Positions 45,703 to 54,396 of a DNA stretch of 57,078 bases are shown in pieces. The notes under the pieces are model-generated. The model was given only the letters and a program-made list of their open reading frames with translations, made no database searches and was not told the DNA's origin. Both the position numbers and the translations under genes were made by a program. The stretch is from Deltaproteobacteria bacterium (GTDB lineage Bacteria; Desulfobacterota; Desulfovibrionia; Desulfovibrionales; Desulfovibrionaceae). The stretch spans positions 1 to 57,078 of the forward strand of contig SAAX01000008.1 of NCBI GenBank assembly GCA_009929215.1, given 5' to 3'. Each line of letters starts with the position of its first letter. Position 1 is the first letter of the stretch.

Positions 45703-46552
45703 CTGCAATACAATCTGCCGCAGTCCGCCACGGTCCGCAGGCGCTGGCAAGCAATGCCTGTGGCACCTCAAGCTGGGGGTGGGGCAACACGCTGATGGGA
45801 ATATTGTAGAGCGCACCAAGATTCTCCTCTGTAAAAACCTTTGCCACCGGGCCGTCAAAAACCAGATCGCCGCCCTTGAGGCCCATGAGGCGCGTGGCAT
45901 ACAGCGCCGCAAGATTACAATCGTGCACGGCCATGAGCACACAGGCCCCGGCAGCGCGGCGGCGCTCCAGCAGGTCAAAAAGCTCGACCATGCGCGCCCA
46001 GTCGAGGCCAGCGGCCAGCTCGTCCAGCAGCAACAGCGGGCTTTGCTGGGCCAGCGCACGGGCCAGCAGCACCCTTTGCAGTTCGCCGCCCGAAAGTTCC
46101 GTGAGCCTGCGGTGGGCAAGCGGGGCTGCGCCTGTTTCGTCCAGCGCGCTGTCTGCCGCCGTGTAGTCCTCGCGGCTGTATGCCCCAAGCCAGCCCAGAT
46201 GGGCAAAGCGTCCAAGCAGCACCATTTGCCGGGCCGTGAGCCCCTGTGGCAGCTGCCCCCGCTGCGGCACAACAGCCACCATGCGGGCGCGTTGCTGTGG
46301 GCTCAGACTCGCAAGCGGGCGACCCAAAAGTTCTATGCTGCCATTCTGCGGCGCAAGCACACCAGAGATGGTGCGCAGCAGCGTAGTTTTGCCGCTGCCG
46401 TTGGGGCCAAGCAGGGCCGTGCATTCACCTGCGCGCAAGGTAAATTCCACACTGCGCAGCACAGCTTTTGCGCCATATCCAGCGCTTATGCCAGACACCC
46501 GCAGTATGGGCGGCCCGGATGCGCCGCTCTGCATCTGATAAGGGGCAGCCAT
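45626..46552 (-). CDS. Cobalamin/siderophore-type ABC transporter ATP-binding protein
   Basis: 308 residues. Walker A GPNGSGKTT, signature LSGGELQRVLLARALA, Walker B LLLLDELAAGLD (Leu in place of the usual Pro after DE), and H-loop AVHDCNL. The ATG at 46552 overlaps the permease stop by ATGA; the ORF extending to 46831 is a shadow of the permease. The last ~45 residues lie beyond the conserved domain and are encoded in the overlap with the next gene. Confidence 0.88.
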   Translation of the reverse strand: MAAPYQMQSGASGPPILRVSGISAGYGAKAVLRSVEFTLRAGECTALLGPNGSGKTTLLRTISGVLAPQNGSIELLGRPLASLSPQQRARMVAVVPQRGQLPQGLTARQMVLLGRFAHLGWLGAYSREDYTAADSALDETGAAPLAHRRLTELSGGELQRVLLARALAQQSPLLLLDELAAGLDWARMVELFDLLERRRAAGACVLMAVHDCNLAALYATRLMGLKGGDLVFDGPVAKVFTEENLGALYNIPISVLPHPQLEVPQALLASACGPWRTAADCIADGCTATADSDGIVPALGDEGSDCKR

Positions 46553-47628
46553 CAGCGTCTCCGCACCAGCAGGGCAAAAAAAGGCCCGCCAAGCAGGGCT
46601 GTCACCACGCCCACGGGCAGTTCCTGACCGCCCGAAAGCACGCAGCGGGCCAGCACATCGGCCCATACCAGCAGCACACCACCGCCAAAAAACGCCGCCG
46701 TCAGCAGGGCTCCGTGGCCCCAGCCCAGCAAAAGGCGCAGCACATGCGGCACAACCAGGCCCACAAAACCGATAACCCCGGCCACAGCCACACAGCCAGC
46801 GGTCATGCAGCTGGCCCCGGCCAGCAGCCACAGGCGGGCGCGGCCCACATTAAGGCCAGACTGCGCGGCCTGTTCGTCGCCCAGGGACAGCACGTCCAGC
46901 GCGCGCCAGCCAAGGGCCGTAATCAGCAGGCCCGGCAAGGTTGTTGCCAGCAGCAAGGGCATGCTGTTCCAGCCCCTGCCCTGAAAAGACCCCATGATCC
47001 AGAACACGATGCTGGTCACTGATTCTTCGTTGAGCGCCTTTACCAGCGCCACCAGCGCCCCCAAAAAAGCCGCCACGGCTATGCCCGCCAGAATGACACT
47101 TTCGCGGCTGAACGCGCCGTCGCCGCGCCCAAGCCACAGCGCCCCGCCAAGGGCCGCCAACGCGCCCACCAGTGCGGCAGGGGCCACCAGCCCCGCATGG
47201 CTGAACCCGGCCAGCCCCGGCAAACCACCAAGCAGAACCACCAGCGGCCCGCCAAGGGCAATGGCCATGCTGGCCCCGCAGGCGGCCCCGGCAGAAATGC
47301 CCAGGGTAAAGGGATCAGCCAGCGGGTTGCGCAACACGCCCTGCAAGGCAGCCCCGGCCATGGCCAGCGCGCCGCCGCACAGGGCGGCCAGACACACGCG
47401 GGCCAGCCGAATGCTCACCACCACCCCGGCAAGGGCGGCATCATCGGGCGCGGGCGCAAGCCCCACCAGGGCCCCCAGCGTGCGGAACACACTTGCAGCA
47501 CTCAAATTTACAGGCCCCGGCAAACAGGCCAGCGGCAGCGAGACCAGCCACAACACGACCAGACCGGCAAAAACCGGCCACAGTCTGCGGCAGTGCGGGA
47601 AGGAGGGAGAAGATGCGGTAGTGGTCAT
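46552..47628 (-). CDS. FecCD/BtuC-family ABC transporter permease
   Basis: 358 residues, about ten membrane helices: RLARVCLAALCGGALAMAGAALQGVLRNPLADPFTLGIS, and GVIGFVGLVVPHVLR are the family hallmarks. First gene after the cobalamin riboswitch and terminator, so its likely cargo is B12 or a precursor. ATG 47628 chosen; a longer ORF to 47916 runs into the riboswitch. Confidence 0.92.
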   Translation of the reverse strand: MTTTASSPSFPHCRRLWPVFAGLVVLWLVSLPLACLPGPVNLSAASVFRTLGALVGLAPAPDDAALAGVVVSIRLARVCLAALCGGALAMAGAALQGVLRNPLADPFTLGISAGAACGASMAIALGGPLVVLLGGLPGLAGFSHAGLVAPAALVGALAALGGALWLGRGDGAFSRESVILAGIAVAAFLGALVALVKALNEESVTSIVFWIMGSFQGRGWNSMPLLLATTLPGLLITALGWRALDVLSLGDEQAAQSGLNVGRARLWLLAGASCMTAGCVAVAGVIGFVGLVVPHVLRLLLGWGHGALLTAAFFGGGVLLVWADVLARCVLSGGQELPVGVVTALLGGPFFALLVRRR

Positions 47629-47727
47629 GCTGGCCCTCTGGCCATACCCTGCGGGCAAACGCGGGCCAAAGCTATGGCCAGCCCGTAGGCCAGACCGTGC
47701 CCATAGGCGGCCATGCCGCGCGAGCAT

Positions 47728-47762
47728 AAAAAAAAGCCTCTTCCACTTGTGGTGGAAGAGGC
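47728..47762 (-). terminator. Riboswitch-controlled terminator
   Basis: GCCTCTTCCAC pairs with GTGGAAGAGGC around a short loop, followed on the minus strand by TTTTTTTT. It lies between the riboswitch and the permease, the expected place for transcription attenuation by bound B12. Confidence 0.9.
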
Positions 47763-47857
47763 CCGTATTTCCTCTGTCCTGCCGGCAAAAACCCGTTGCC
47801 GTGGGGCGGCGCGTGCCGCACCGTGATGCCGTCATTCCATGACTGCGCACCGTGGGG

Positions 47858-48010
47858 CATGGCAGGTCTTCCGGCTTGGTTCCCCTGCTCCGGCCTTCCC
47901 GTTTCCAGTGGCGCAAGATGGAGCAAGGTTAAGAACCTTACGGCGGCGGGTCCGCTCCCGTTTTGCACGGGATTCCCTTTTCAAGCCGGTTTCCCGGCTA
48001 CCAATGCCGC
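47858..48010 (-). ncRNA. Cobalamin riboswitch
   Basis: On the minus strand the conserved boxes occur in order: GGTAGCCGGGAA, AAAAGGGAATCCCGTG, GAGCGGACCCGCC, GCCACTGG, and the hallmark AGCCGGAAGACCTGCC (47861-47876). It is followed by a strong terminator and the BtuC-type permease, so B12 is expected to switch the transporter-cobI operon off. Confidence 0.93.
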
Positions 48011-48047
48011 CGATACTCTAGGCGCGGGCTAGCAGCCTGTCAATGGC

Positions 48048-48803
48048 TCAGGCCTTTATCCACAAAAGGCTGGCCTGACGGCCCGACTGCCGGGCGCAGC
48101 GGTACGAAAAGAACTGCCCGTTGTTGCTGGCGGTGCAGATATCTAGGCCATAGATATTGCGCGGCAGCAATCCGGCCTGTTCCAGTTGATGCCGCGTAAG
48201 CCCCCACAAATCCATGGTTTTGCTGCTGGCGTCAAACCAGGGCAGGTAGGCATCGCCCCATTCCCTGTCAAAATTGACAAATTCCGCCTTGCGCGGCCCA
48301 AGGCTTGGGCCGCGCACTGCCAAAAGATCGCGCGGCTCAAGGCCGTAACGCTCGCAAAAACGGGCAACGCCGGTGATGGGAAAATCGCAGCGGTTGCCGC
48401 GCCAGCCAGCGTGCATGGCGGCAATATACTTGCCGCTGTTGTGGGCGATCAAAATGGGCTGGCAGTCGGCTGTTTTAATGAGCAGGCCAAGGCCGGGGCC
48501 CGATGTGCCCATGCCGTCGCCCTCTGCCGTAACGGCAACCTCGCAGGGCACGGCCTCTGGCTCAAAGGCCATCACATCGCCGTGCACCTGCATAAGCTCG
48601 GCCCAGGCAGTCATACCCTGCGGGCGCAGGCTTTCAAGCAGGCTGCGGCGGTTGGCAATAACGTGATCGGGGTTGTCCTGCACGGTAAAGGCAATATTGC
48701 CGCCGCCGTATTCGCCAAGGCTCACGCCGCCGCCACGGGTCTGAAAGGCGCAGCCCACCTGCGGCACACCAGGAAACTCAAAGGAAATATAACTTACAGA
48801 CAC
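48048..48803 (-). CDS. pgeF: Laccase-domain purine nucleoside phosphorylase/peptidoglycan editing factor (PgeF, YfiH)
   Basis: 251 residues of the DUF152 family. Zinc ligands H74 (QVHG), C114 (TADCQP) and H131 (HAGWRG) are all present. Family members act on purine nucleosides and on UDP-MurNAc precursors carrying L-Ser. The GTG at 48803 overlaps the stop of the upstream cyclo-ligase gene. Confidence 0.9.
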   Translation of the reverse strand: MSVSYISFEFPGVPQVGCAFQTRGGGVSLGEYGGGNIAFTVQDNPDHVIANRRSLLESLRPQGMTAWAELMQVHGDVMAFEPEAVPCEVAVTAEGDGMGTSGPGLGLLIKTADCQPILIAHNSGKYIAAMHAGWRGNRCDFPITGVARFCERYGLEPRDLLAVRGPSLGPRKAEFVNFDREWGDAYLPWFDASSKTMDLWGLTRHQLEQAGLLPRNIYGLDICTASNNGQFFSYRCARQSGRQASLLWIKA

Positions 48804-49483
48804 AGCATACGCTCTTCAGTACATATGTAGTTGACCCGCTGGTCCCAAGGGGCCAGGGGCAGGGACGAAACCAGCTGAAACTCAAAACACAGGCCCACGC
48901 GAGGGCAGTTGAGGGATTTTTCCAGAAAGCGGTCGTAGTAGCCGCCGCCATAGCCCAACCGACCGCCAGAATGGTCAAAGGCAACACCCGGCATCAGGAC
49001 GAGGTCTGGCGCAAAATGCAGGTTTGTGGTGGCATCAATATCCGGCTGCCCCGGTTGCGTACCGTAGGGGCCTTCCGGCCTCACGCCCATCAGGAAGTCC
49101 ACAGGTTCCAGCAGTCCAAAAGGGCCGGGGCGCAAATGATGCGGCCCGCCGCAGGCCACAAAATCCATAAGCCCGGGCGCCTCTTGACGCACGCGCGGCA
49201 GCCACACCACCTTTTGCTCCTGCCATGCGGCCCGCAACAGGATGCCCGTGGTAAGCTCACCCCGCACACCCACATACAGTGCCACAGAGCGGGCCTGCTG
49301 CCACAGGGGCCAATCCATCAGGCGCTTTTGGGCAGCCGCGCTGCGGCTTTGGGCCAGCTCTGTGGGCTGCTCGGCACGCAGGCGGCGCATGGTGCGGCGC
49401 ACGTCTGTTCTGGCCTGCGCGGTTTCTTCCGGTAGCGTTGTCGTTGCGATGGCTGCGCCTTGCGCTTGCGGAGTTGTGGACAC
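48794..49483 (-). CDS. 5-formyltetrahydrofolate cyclo-ligase
   Basis: 229 residues. Converts 5-formyl-THF to 5,10-methenyl-THF with ATP. Conserved: RRTMRRLRAEQ near the start, VALYVGVRGELTT, and the signature PGVAFDHSGGRLGYGGGYYDRFL. The GTG at 49483 was chosen (AAGGAAAGAG upstream); the longer ORF to 50038 is a shadow of the divergent phosphoesterase. Product ~30 residues longer than YgfA at the N-terminus. Confidence 0.9.
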   Translation of the reverse strand: MSTTPQAQGAAIATTTLPEETAQARTDVRRTMRRLRAEQPTELAQSRSAAAQKRLMDWPLWQQARSVALYVGVRGELTTGILLRAAWQEQKVVWLPRVRQEAPGLMDFVACGGPHHLRPGPFGLLEPVDFLMGVRPEGPYGTQPGQPDIDATTNLHFAPDLVLMPGVAFDHSGGRLGYGGGYYDRFLEKSLNCPRVGLCFEFQLVSSLPLAPWDQRVNYICTEERMLCL

Positions 49484-49555
49484 GGGGCTCTTTCCTTGTA
49501 AGACGATGTATGGCAATGTAAAAACCTGCGCCACTGTAACAAAGGAAGCAACACC

Positions 49556-50242
49556 ATGCCAAGCGCCGACTCTCAGGACTATCTCTGGATCGCCGTGGGC
49601 GACATTCACGACGAGCCCGAACGCTTTGCCCAAATACCTGAACTTTCGCAGGCTGACGGCATCATCGTTACCGGCGACCTGACCATCACCGGCGGCGTAA
49701 AACAGGCCGAAACGGTTATGGACGCCCTGCGCGTGCACGATGTCCCAGTGCTGGCCCAGATCGGCAACATGGACAGACCTGAAGTTGACCAGTGGCTGAG
49801 CGAAAAAGGCTGGAACCTGCACGCCCAGTGCCGCGAACTTACGCCTGAAATCGCCATCTTTGGTGTTGGGGCCTCCACCTTTACCCCCTTTGGCACACCC
49901 AGCGAATTTCCCGAATCTGCCTTTGCCGCATGGCTTGAAACCTGCTGGCAAAAGGCCCGCAACTATCCGCACAGCGTACTTGTTTCGCACAATCCGCCCA
50001 AGGATACGGCGTGCGATATCATTCCCGGCGGCATACATGTGGGTTCAACGGCAGTGCGCGAATTTTTGGAAGAAGCCCAGCCAGACATCTGCCTGTGCGG
50101 GCATATCCACGAAGCGCGGGCCATGGACCGCGTGGGCCGCACCCTTGTGGTCAACGCGGGCATGCTTGCCCAGGGCGGCTATGTGCTGCTGCGCTCAAAT
50201 TCTGGCCAACTTTCTGCCGAACTGAAAATGCTCGAAGAATGA
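49556..50242 (+). CDS. Calcineurin-like metallophosphoesterase
   Basis: 228 residues with the phosphoesterase motifs GDIHD, VTGDL, GNMD (Met in place of the usual His of GNHD), SHNPP, CGHIHE and VVNAG. A compact YfcE/YmdB-like enzyme of unknown substrate. AAGGAA precedes the ATG. Divergent from the cyclo-ligase gene. The GNMD variant occurs in other members and need not abolish activity. Confidence 0.85.
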   Translation: MPSADSQDYLWIAVGDIHDEPERFAQIPELSQADGIIVTGDLTITGGVKQAETVMDALRVHDVPVLAQIGNMDRPEVDQWLSEKGWNLHAQCRELTPEIAIFGVGASTFTPFGTPSEFPESAFAAWLETCWQKARNYPHSVLVSHNPPKDTACDIIPGGIHVGSTAVREFLEEAQPDICLCGHIHEARAMDRVGRTLVVNAGMLAQGGYVLLRSNSGQLSAELKMLEE

Positions 50243-50258
50243 TTTTGGGCTGTGCTTC

Positions 50259-50298
50259 CGCCGGAATTTTCTGCAAACAACGCACGAAAATTCCGGCG
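50259..50298. repeat. Perfect 13-bp inverted repeat
   Basis: CGCCGGAATTTTC (50259-50271) and GAAAATTCCGGCG (50286-50298) with a 14-base loop, 17 bases after the phosphoesterase stop. No T-tract; may be a REP-like or mRNA-end element. Confidence 0.6.
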
Positions 50299-50593
50299 TA
50301 GGCCCCTCCCTGCGGCTCTGCTTGCGGGCTGATTTTGGCTGCTTACCCCTTTTTATTTACCCTCATCCTGCCGATATCTCTCCATCTTTCTTTACGTTTT
50401 TGTCCTCTGCCCCTTGCGCGCTTGCATATTTTCAAAAAAAACGTACTCTCCAAAAAGCAGGATTAGTATGCTGACGCCTTTGCGCGCCTTGTTGGCGCTG
50501 CGGCGGAGCAAATACGGCACATTCCCGTAAATGCATGGCATGCTGGCTGAAATTTTCGCGGAGGCGTTAGCGCCCCGCAGCAAAAGGATTTTC
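50299..50593. promoter_or_regulatory. Leader and promoter region of the RNase E/G gene
   Basis: No gene. A promoter-like TTGCAT near 50423 with TACTCT 16 bases on is weak. A GCGCGCC/GGCGCTGC hairpin lies near 50487-50505. RNase E leaders often mediate autoregulation, but no known element is recognisable here. Confidence 0.35.
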
Positions 50594-53416
50594 ATGACTA
50601 CAGACCAAGCTACACCCGTGGCCGCTTCACAGCCTGCCACGGATACATCGTCGCAGGAAGTTTCCAAGCCCAAACGCACCCCCACAACACGCAAGCCCAA
50701 GACGGCCGCCAAACCGACTGCTGGCAAAAATGCTGCAAAAACAGCAGAATCTACGCCCGCTCAAGAATCGCAGGCCACTCAGGCCCCCGCCTCTGCGCCC
50801 AAAACTTCTGCCGCCAAGACCACCGCAGCCGCCAAGGCCTCCAGCCGTAGCGCGGGCAAGACCACCAAGACTGCCGCCACCAAGAGCAAGAAAACGGTAG
50901 CCGATTCTAAAGAAATTTCTACTGCCACACCCGACGCTGCCGCTACAGCAGACACCGCGCCCACAGCAACACCCGCTGCCAAAAGCACTGCCAAGGCGAC
51001 CACGGGCCGTTCCACTACGCGCGGCACACGCAAGCCCAAGAGCGCTGCGGCCCAAGGCGATGCTGCTGCGGCACAGACCGCCAGCGCCGTGAGCCCTGCG
51101 GCAGCCGAAGACACGCAAAAAGCCTCCACGCCCAAGACGGCAAAGGCCCCCAGGGGCCGTTCAGGGGCAGCCAAGGGGCGCCCTGCGGCGGCGAAAAGCA
51201 GCCCCAAGGCGGCAGATACGGATGCCAAAACAACTGCCGCGCCGGTGGATGCCCAGCCCGCTCCGCAGTCTGCCTCCACGGCAGAAGCACAGGCCGAAAG
51301 CTCTGCCCCTGCTGCGGTCCCCGCAATTGCCCCCGCTTCTGCTATGGCCGCACCCGAAAAAATTTCTGACAAATCAGCAGAACGCGCGCCCCTGCACAAT
51401 GCGACCCCTGCGGCCAGACAGGCCGAAGCACAGGAACCACGCCAGCAGGCAGGCCAGGCCGAAGCGCAGGAAGCCGATCAGACAGCAGAAGCCGCTGGCA
51501 CCCCCGCCGAGGGAGACGCCCCGGCTGGTGATTCGCCCCGCCGCAAAAACCGCCGTGGCCGCCGTGGCGGGCGCGGACGTAACCGCAAAAAAGAACAGGG
51601 CGCACAGGCTGGTCAGGATGCTGACAGTCAGGCCAGCGCGGAAGCTCTGGCCGACGATCTGGCCGAAGATCTGGCCGACGACCTGCAAGACAAGCGGGCC
51701 GACAAGCGGGCTGACGATCACGACATACTGGCCAACGGGCTGGATGACGATCTGGATGACGATGCCGACGGCATGCTGTTGGACGACGAACTTTCTGATA
51801 CCGCGCGCGAATCGCGCCCCCGCCAAGCCCCCCGGCAGACGGCCAAGCAGGGCAAGCCCCAACAGCAGGGTAAGCAGGCCAACAGGCAGTCTGAATCTGG
51901 CAAAACTCAGGAAGGCAAAACTTCCGACACAGCCAAGGGCAAGGACGAAAAGGCCGCTGCCGAGGCTCCCCGTGGCAGGCGCCGCATGTTCATCAGCGTG
52001 CTGCCCGGCGAACAGGTGGAAGTGGCGCTGGCAGAAGACGGCCAGCTGCTGGAATACTACTTGGACATGCTGCACCAGCGCAAAATCAAGGGCAATATCT
52101 ATAAGGGTGTCATCCACAATATTGACACCAACCTTCAGGCTGCCTTTGTGAGCTATGGCGCTGGCAAAAACGGATTTTTGCAGATCGACGAGGTGCACCC
52201 CGAATACTGGCTGGCGCACCACGAGCCTTCCAAGGGCAAAAAATTTCCGCCCATCCAAAAGGTGCTGAAGGCGGGTCAGGAAGTGCTGGTGCAGGTGGTT
52301 AAAGAACCCACGGGCAGCAAGGGCGCTTTTTTGACCACGTGGCTTTCGCTGGCGGGCCGTTTTCTTGTGCTTACGCCGGGGCAGGACCAGATTGGCGTTT
52401 CGCGCAAGGTGGACGATGACGACGAACGCGCGCGCCTGCGAGAAATGATGAACGGCATTGATCCCGGTCAGGGGCTTGGCGTTATTGTGCGCACTGTAAG
52501 CGCGGGCACAACCAAGACCACGCTCAAAAACGACCTGCAATACCTCAAGCGCGTCTGGCGCGACATTCGCAAAAAGGCCACTGAGGTATCCGCCCCTTCG
52601 CTCATTTATCAGGAGCCGGGCCTTTCGGAACGTGCGGTGCGCGATTACCTGACCGAAGACGTTTGCGAAATTTGGGTGGATAGCGAAGAAGTGGCCCAGA
52701 GCGTGCGCGAAACGGTCAATTTGCTGTTTCCCCGCCGCCGCGATCTGGTGCGCTTGCACACTGACATGCGCACGCCCATGTGGGAGCGTTTTAATCTGCG
52801 CCGCCAGCTGGAACAGATTTACTCGCGCGAGGTGCTGCTGCCTTCTGGGGGGCGTCTGGTATTTGACCAGACCGAAGCGCTCATGGCCATCGACATCAAC
52901 TCTGGCAAAATTTCCGGCAAGGGCAATTTTGAGGCCATGGCGCACAAAACCAATATGGAAGCCGCCGACGCCATTGCCCGCCACCTCAAGCTGCGCGATA
53001 TCGGCGGGCAGGTGGTTATCGACTTCATCGAGATGCGCGACAAAAAGCACGTGCTTGAGGTAGAAAAAACCCTGCGCACAGCCATGAAGAACGACCGCGC
53101 GCGCCACGATGTTGCGCGCATGAGCTCGTTTGGGCTGCTGGAACTGGTACGCCAACGCACGGGCTCGTCGGCTCTCGCCATTTCGCTAGAGCCTTGCCCC
53201 GCCTGCGGTGGCACGGGCATGCGCCGCAATATCGAATGGCAGGCATTGCAGGCCCTGCGCGAACTGCGCCGCTTGATGAGCATCGAGCCCAAGGAAAAAT
53301 GCGTATACCCTGCCAGCCCCGAACTGGCCCTGTATCTGCTGAACCACAAGCGCGACACCCTGCGCGAGATCGAGCAGGATTACGGAAAATGTCTGGAAAT
53401 CATGGTTCGTCCTTAA
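50594..53416 (+). CDS. rne: Ribonuclease E/G with long N-terminal disordered arm
   Basis: 940 residues. Residues 1-~460 are low complexity: an Ala/Lys/Thr/Pro-rich part, an Arg-rich patch (RRKNRRGRRGGRGRNRKK), then Asp-rich and Gln/Lys stretches. From ~465 the catalytic half begins (RRMFISVLPGEQVEVALAED): S1 domain, DNase I-like domain with magnesium Asp D767 (MAIDINSGK) and D810 (VVIDFIEM), the same 43-residue spacing as E. coli D303/D346, and a zinc-link CPACGGTG. ATG 50594 has AAGGA upstream. Endonuclease for mRNA decay and rRNA/tRNA processing. The arm is at the N-terminus, opposite to E. coli RNase E. Confidence 0.94.
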   Translation: MTTDQATPVAASQPATDTSSQEVSKPKRTPTTRKPKTAAKPTAGKNAAKTAESTPAQESQATQAPASAPKTSAAKTTAAAKASSRSAGKTTKTAATKSKKTVADSKEISTATPDAAATADTAPTATPAAKSTAKATTGRSTTRGTRKPKSAAAQGDAAAAQTASAVSPAAAEDTQKASTPKTAKAPRGRSGAAKGRPAAAKSSPKAADTDAKTTAAPVDAQPAPQSASTAEAQAESSAPAAVPAIAPASAMAAPEKISDKSAERAPLHNATPAARQAEAQEPRQQAGQAEAQEADQTAEAAGTPAEGDAPAGDSPRRKNRRGRRGGRGRNRKKEQGAQAGQDADSQASAEALADDLAEDLADDLQDKRADKRADDHDILANGLDDDLDDDADGMLLDDELSDTARESRPRQAPRQTAKQGKPQQQGKQANRQSESGKTQEGKTSDTAKGKDEKAAAEAPRGRRRMFISVLPGEQVEVALAEDGQLLEYYLDMLHQRKIKGNIYKGVIHNIDTNLQAAFVSYGAGKNGFLQIDEVHPEYWLAHHEPSKGKKFPPIQKVLKAGQEVLVQVVKEPTGSKGAFLTTWLSLAGRFLVLTPGQDQIGVSRKVDDDDERARLREMMNGIDPGQGLGVIVRTVSAGTTKTTLKNDLQYLKRVWRDIRKKATEVSAPSLIYQEPGLSERAVRDYLTEDVCEIWVDSEEVAQSVRETVNLLFPRRRDLVRLHTDMRTPMWERFNLRRQLEQIYSREVLLPSGGRLVFDQTEALMAIDINSGKISGKGNFEAMAHKTNMEAADAIARHLKLRDIGGQVVIDFIEMRDKKHVLEVEKTLRTAMKNDRARHDVARMSSFGLLELVRQRTGSSALAISLEPCPACGGTGMRRNIEWQALQALRELRRLMSIEPKEKCVYPASPELALYLLNHKRDTLREIEQDYGKCLEIMVRP

Positions 53417-54174
53417 CTGATGGCACACAGGCAGCCGGGGTGAAAGCCCCGGCTGCTTTTTCTGCTGCCACGGCGCCAGATCGCACGTCCAATTGTACGC
53501 CAAACTGTACGCCAAACTGTACGGCAGACCACACGTCTGGCCCCGCATCTGGCCTCACGTCTTGCCTCACGTCTGGCCCCGCAACCGCGCCCTGCGACTC
53601 ACTGGCTGGCAACAGCCTGTTGCTGCATGTGTGCTGCGGGCCGTGCGCTGTTATGCCCATTACCCGGCTGCTGGACGAGGGTTTTGCCGTTACCGCATGG
53701 TTCATGAACCCCAACATTCAGCCCCTGGCAGAATACCTGCGCCGCCGCGAGGCCGCAGGACAGTGCGCCGAACGCCTGGGCGTACCCATCATCTACGCCG
53801 ACGAAACCTGGAACATCACCAACTGGCTGCGGGCCGTGGCCGGACGCGACACCCCGCCTGCCCGCTGCGCCTACTGCTGCGAAAACCGCATGGAGGCGGC
53901 CTTTGCCTTTGCCCGCCAGCAGGACTTTGCCTGGGTGAGCAGCAGCCTGCTGTATTCGCGCTATCAGCCACACGAGGCTATCAAAAAGGCTGGCGAAACA
54001 CTTGCCGCTCAGCCGGACGCGCCGGGCTTTGCCTACCGCGACTTTCGCACCGACTGGCAGGCTGGCATTGACCGCTCCAAGGCTATGGAACTGTACCGCC
54101 AACCTTACTGTGGTTGTGTGTACAGCGAGTCTGACCGCTACCAGAAACAGCTTTTGCGGTGCATAAAGGGCTGA
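53389..54174 (+). CDS. queH: Epoxyqueuosine reductase QueH
   Basis: Last step of queuosine synthesis, reducing epoxyqueuosine in tRNA; QueH is the cobalamin-independent type. Core: LLLHVCCGPCAV, then ARCAYCCENRMEAAF, SSSLLYSRYQPHEAIK, and YCGCVYSE with the Cys ligands for metal and cluster. The ATG at 53389 overlaps the RNase gene and gives a ~75-residue unrelated N-terminus with NCTP repeats that spans a terminator; a start near 53610-53625, just before LLLHVCC, is more like homologues. The core assignment is secure; the start is not. Confidence 0.85.
   Translation: MSGNHGSSLTDGTQAAGVKAPAAFSAATAPDRTSNCTPNCTPNCTADHTSGPASGLTSCLTSGPATAPCDSLAGNSLLLHVCCGPCAVMPITRLLDEGFAVTAWFMNPNIQPLAEYLRRREAAGQCAERLGVPIIYADETWNITNWLRAVAGRDTPPARCAYCCENRMEAAFAFARQQDFAWVSSSLLYSRYQPHEAIKKAGETLAAQPDAPGFAYRDFRTDWQAGIDRSKAMELYRQPYCGCVYSESDRYQKQLLRCIKG
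53431..53462 (+). terminator. Terminator of the RNase E/G gene
   Basis: GCAGCCGGGG pairs with CCCCGGCTGC around 6 bases, then TTTTTCTG. It lies inside the longest possible queH reading frame. Confidence 0.85.
53494..53529 (+). repeat. Three tandem 12-base repeats in the queH 5' region
   Basis: TGTACGCCAAAC twice, then TGTACGGCAGAC (two changes), in phase with codons (NCTP). Followed by a second imperfect repeat of CACGTCTGGCCCCGC type. Confidence 0.75.
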
Positions 54175-54198
54175 TGGAAACTTTTTTGCAATTTTCGC

Positions 54199-54227
54199 TT
54201 GACCTTGCCCCTGATTTTCCGTAAACA
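54199..54227 (+). promoter_or_regulatory. Promoter of tRNA-Asn
   Basis: TTGACC (54199-54204), 17-base spacer, TAAACA (54222-54227). The tRNA starts 18 bases later. Confidence 0.65.
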
Positions 54228-54244
54228 CTTCCTTGCCTGAACGA

Positions 54245-54320
54245 TCCCCGATAGCTCAATTGGCAGAGCGGGTGACTGTTAATCACTAGGTTGGCGGTTC
54301 AAGTCCGTCTCGGGGAGCCA
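54245..54320 (+). tRNA. tRNA-Asn (GTT)
   Basis: A complete 76-base cloverleaf: TCCCCGA/TCGGGGA acceptor, anticodon loop CTGTTAA (anticodon GTT), GGTTCAAGTCC T-arm, and encoded CCA. It borders the mobile element to its right; its 3' half could serve as an attachment site, but no second copy is in the window. Confidence 0.97.
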
Positions 54321-54328
54321 GATTTCAA

Positions 54329-54396
54329 AACCGTACTTCGAGACGGTTCTTCTTTAAGGGAAAGCCCTGGGCATGCACTGCCCGGGGCTTTCGTCT
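54329..54396 (+). terminator. Two stem-loops after tRNA-Asn
   Basis: AACCGT/ACGGTT with CTTCTTT tail (54329-54353), then GAAAGCCCTGGGC/GCCCGGGGCTTTC (54360-54392) with GTCTTTTC tail. Together a likely tRNA terminator. Confidence 0.7.

Noticed and set aside
46994..47842. 282-codon plus-strand ORF opposite the B12 permease
   Set aside because: Shadow ORF of Ser/Pro/Ala composition; it also crosses the riboswitch terminator.
49606..50038. Upstream extension of the 5-formyl-THF cyclo-ligase ORF
   Set aside because: It is antisense to the phosphoesterase gene; the conserved enzyme begins near 49483.
51374..53155. 593-codon minus-strand ORF opposite the RNase gene
   Set aside because: Antisense of the low-complexity arm and catalytic domain; the plus strand has clear RNase E/G motifs.
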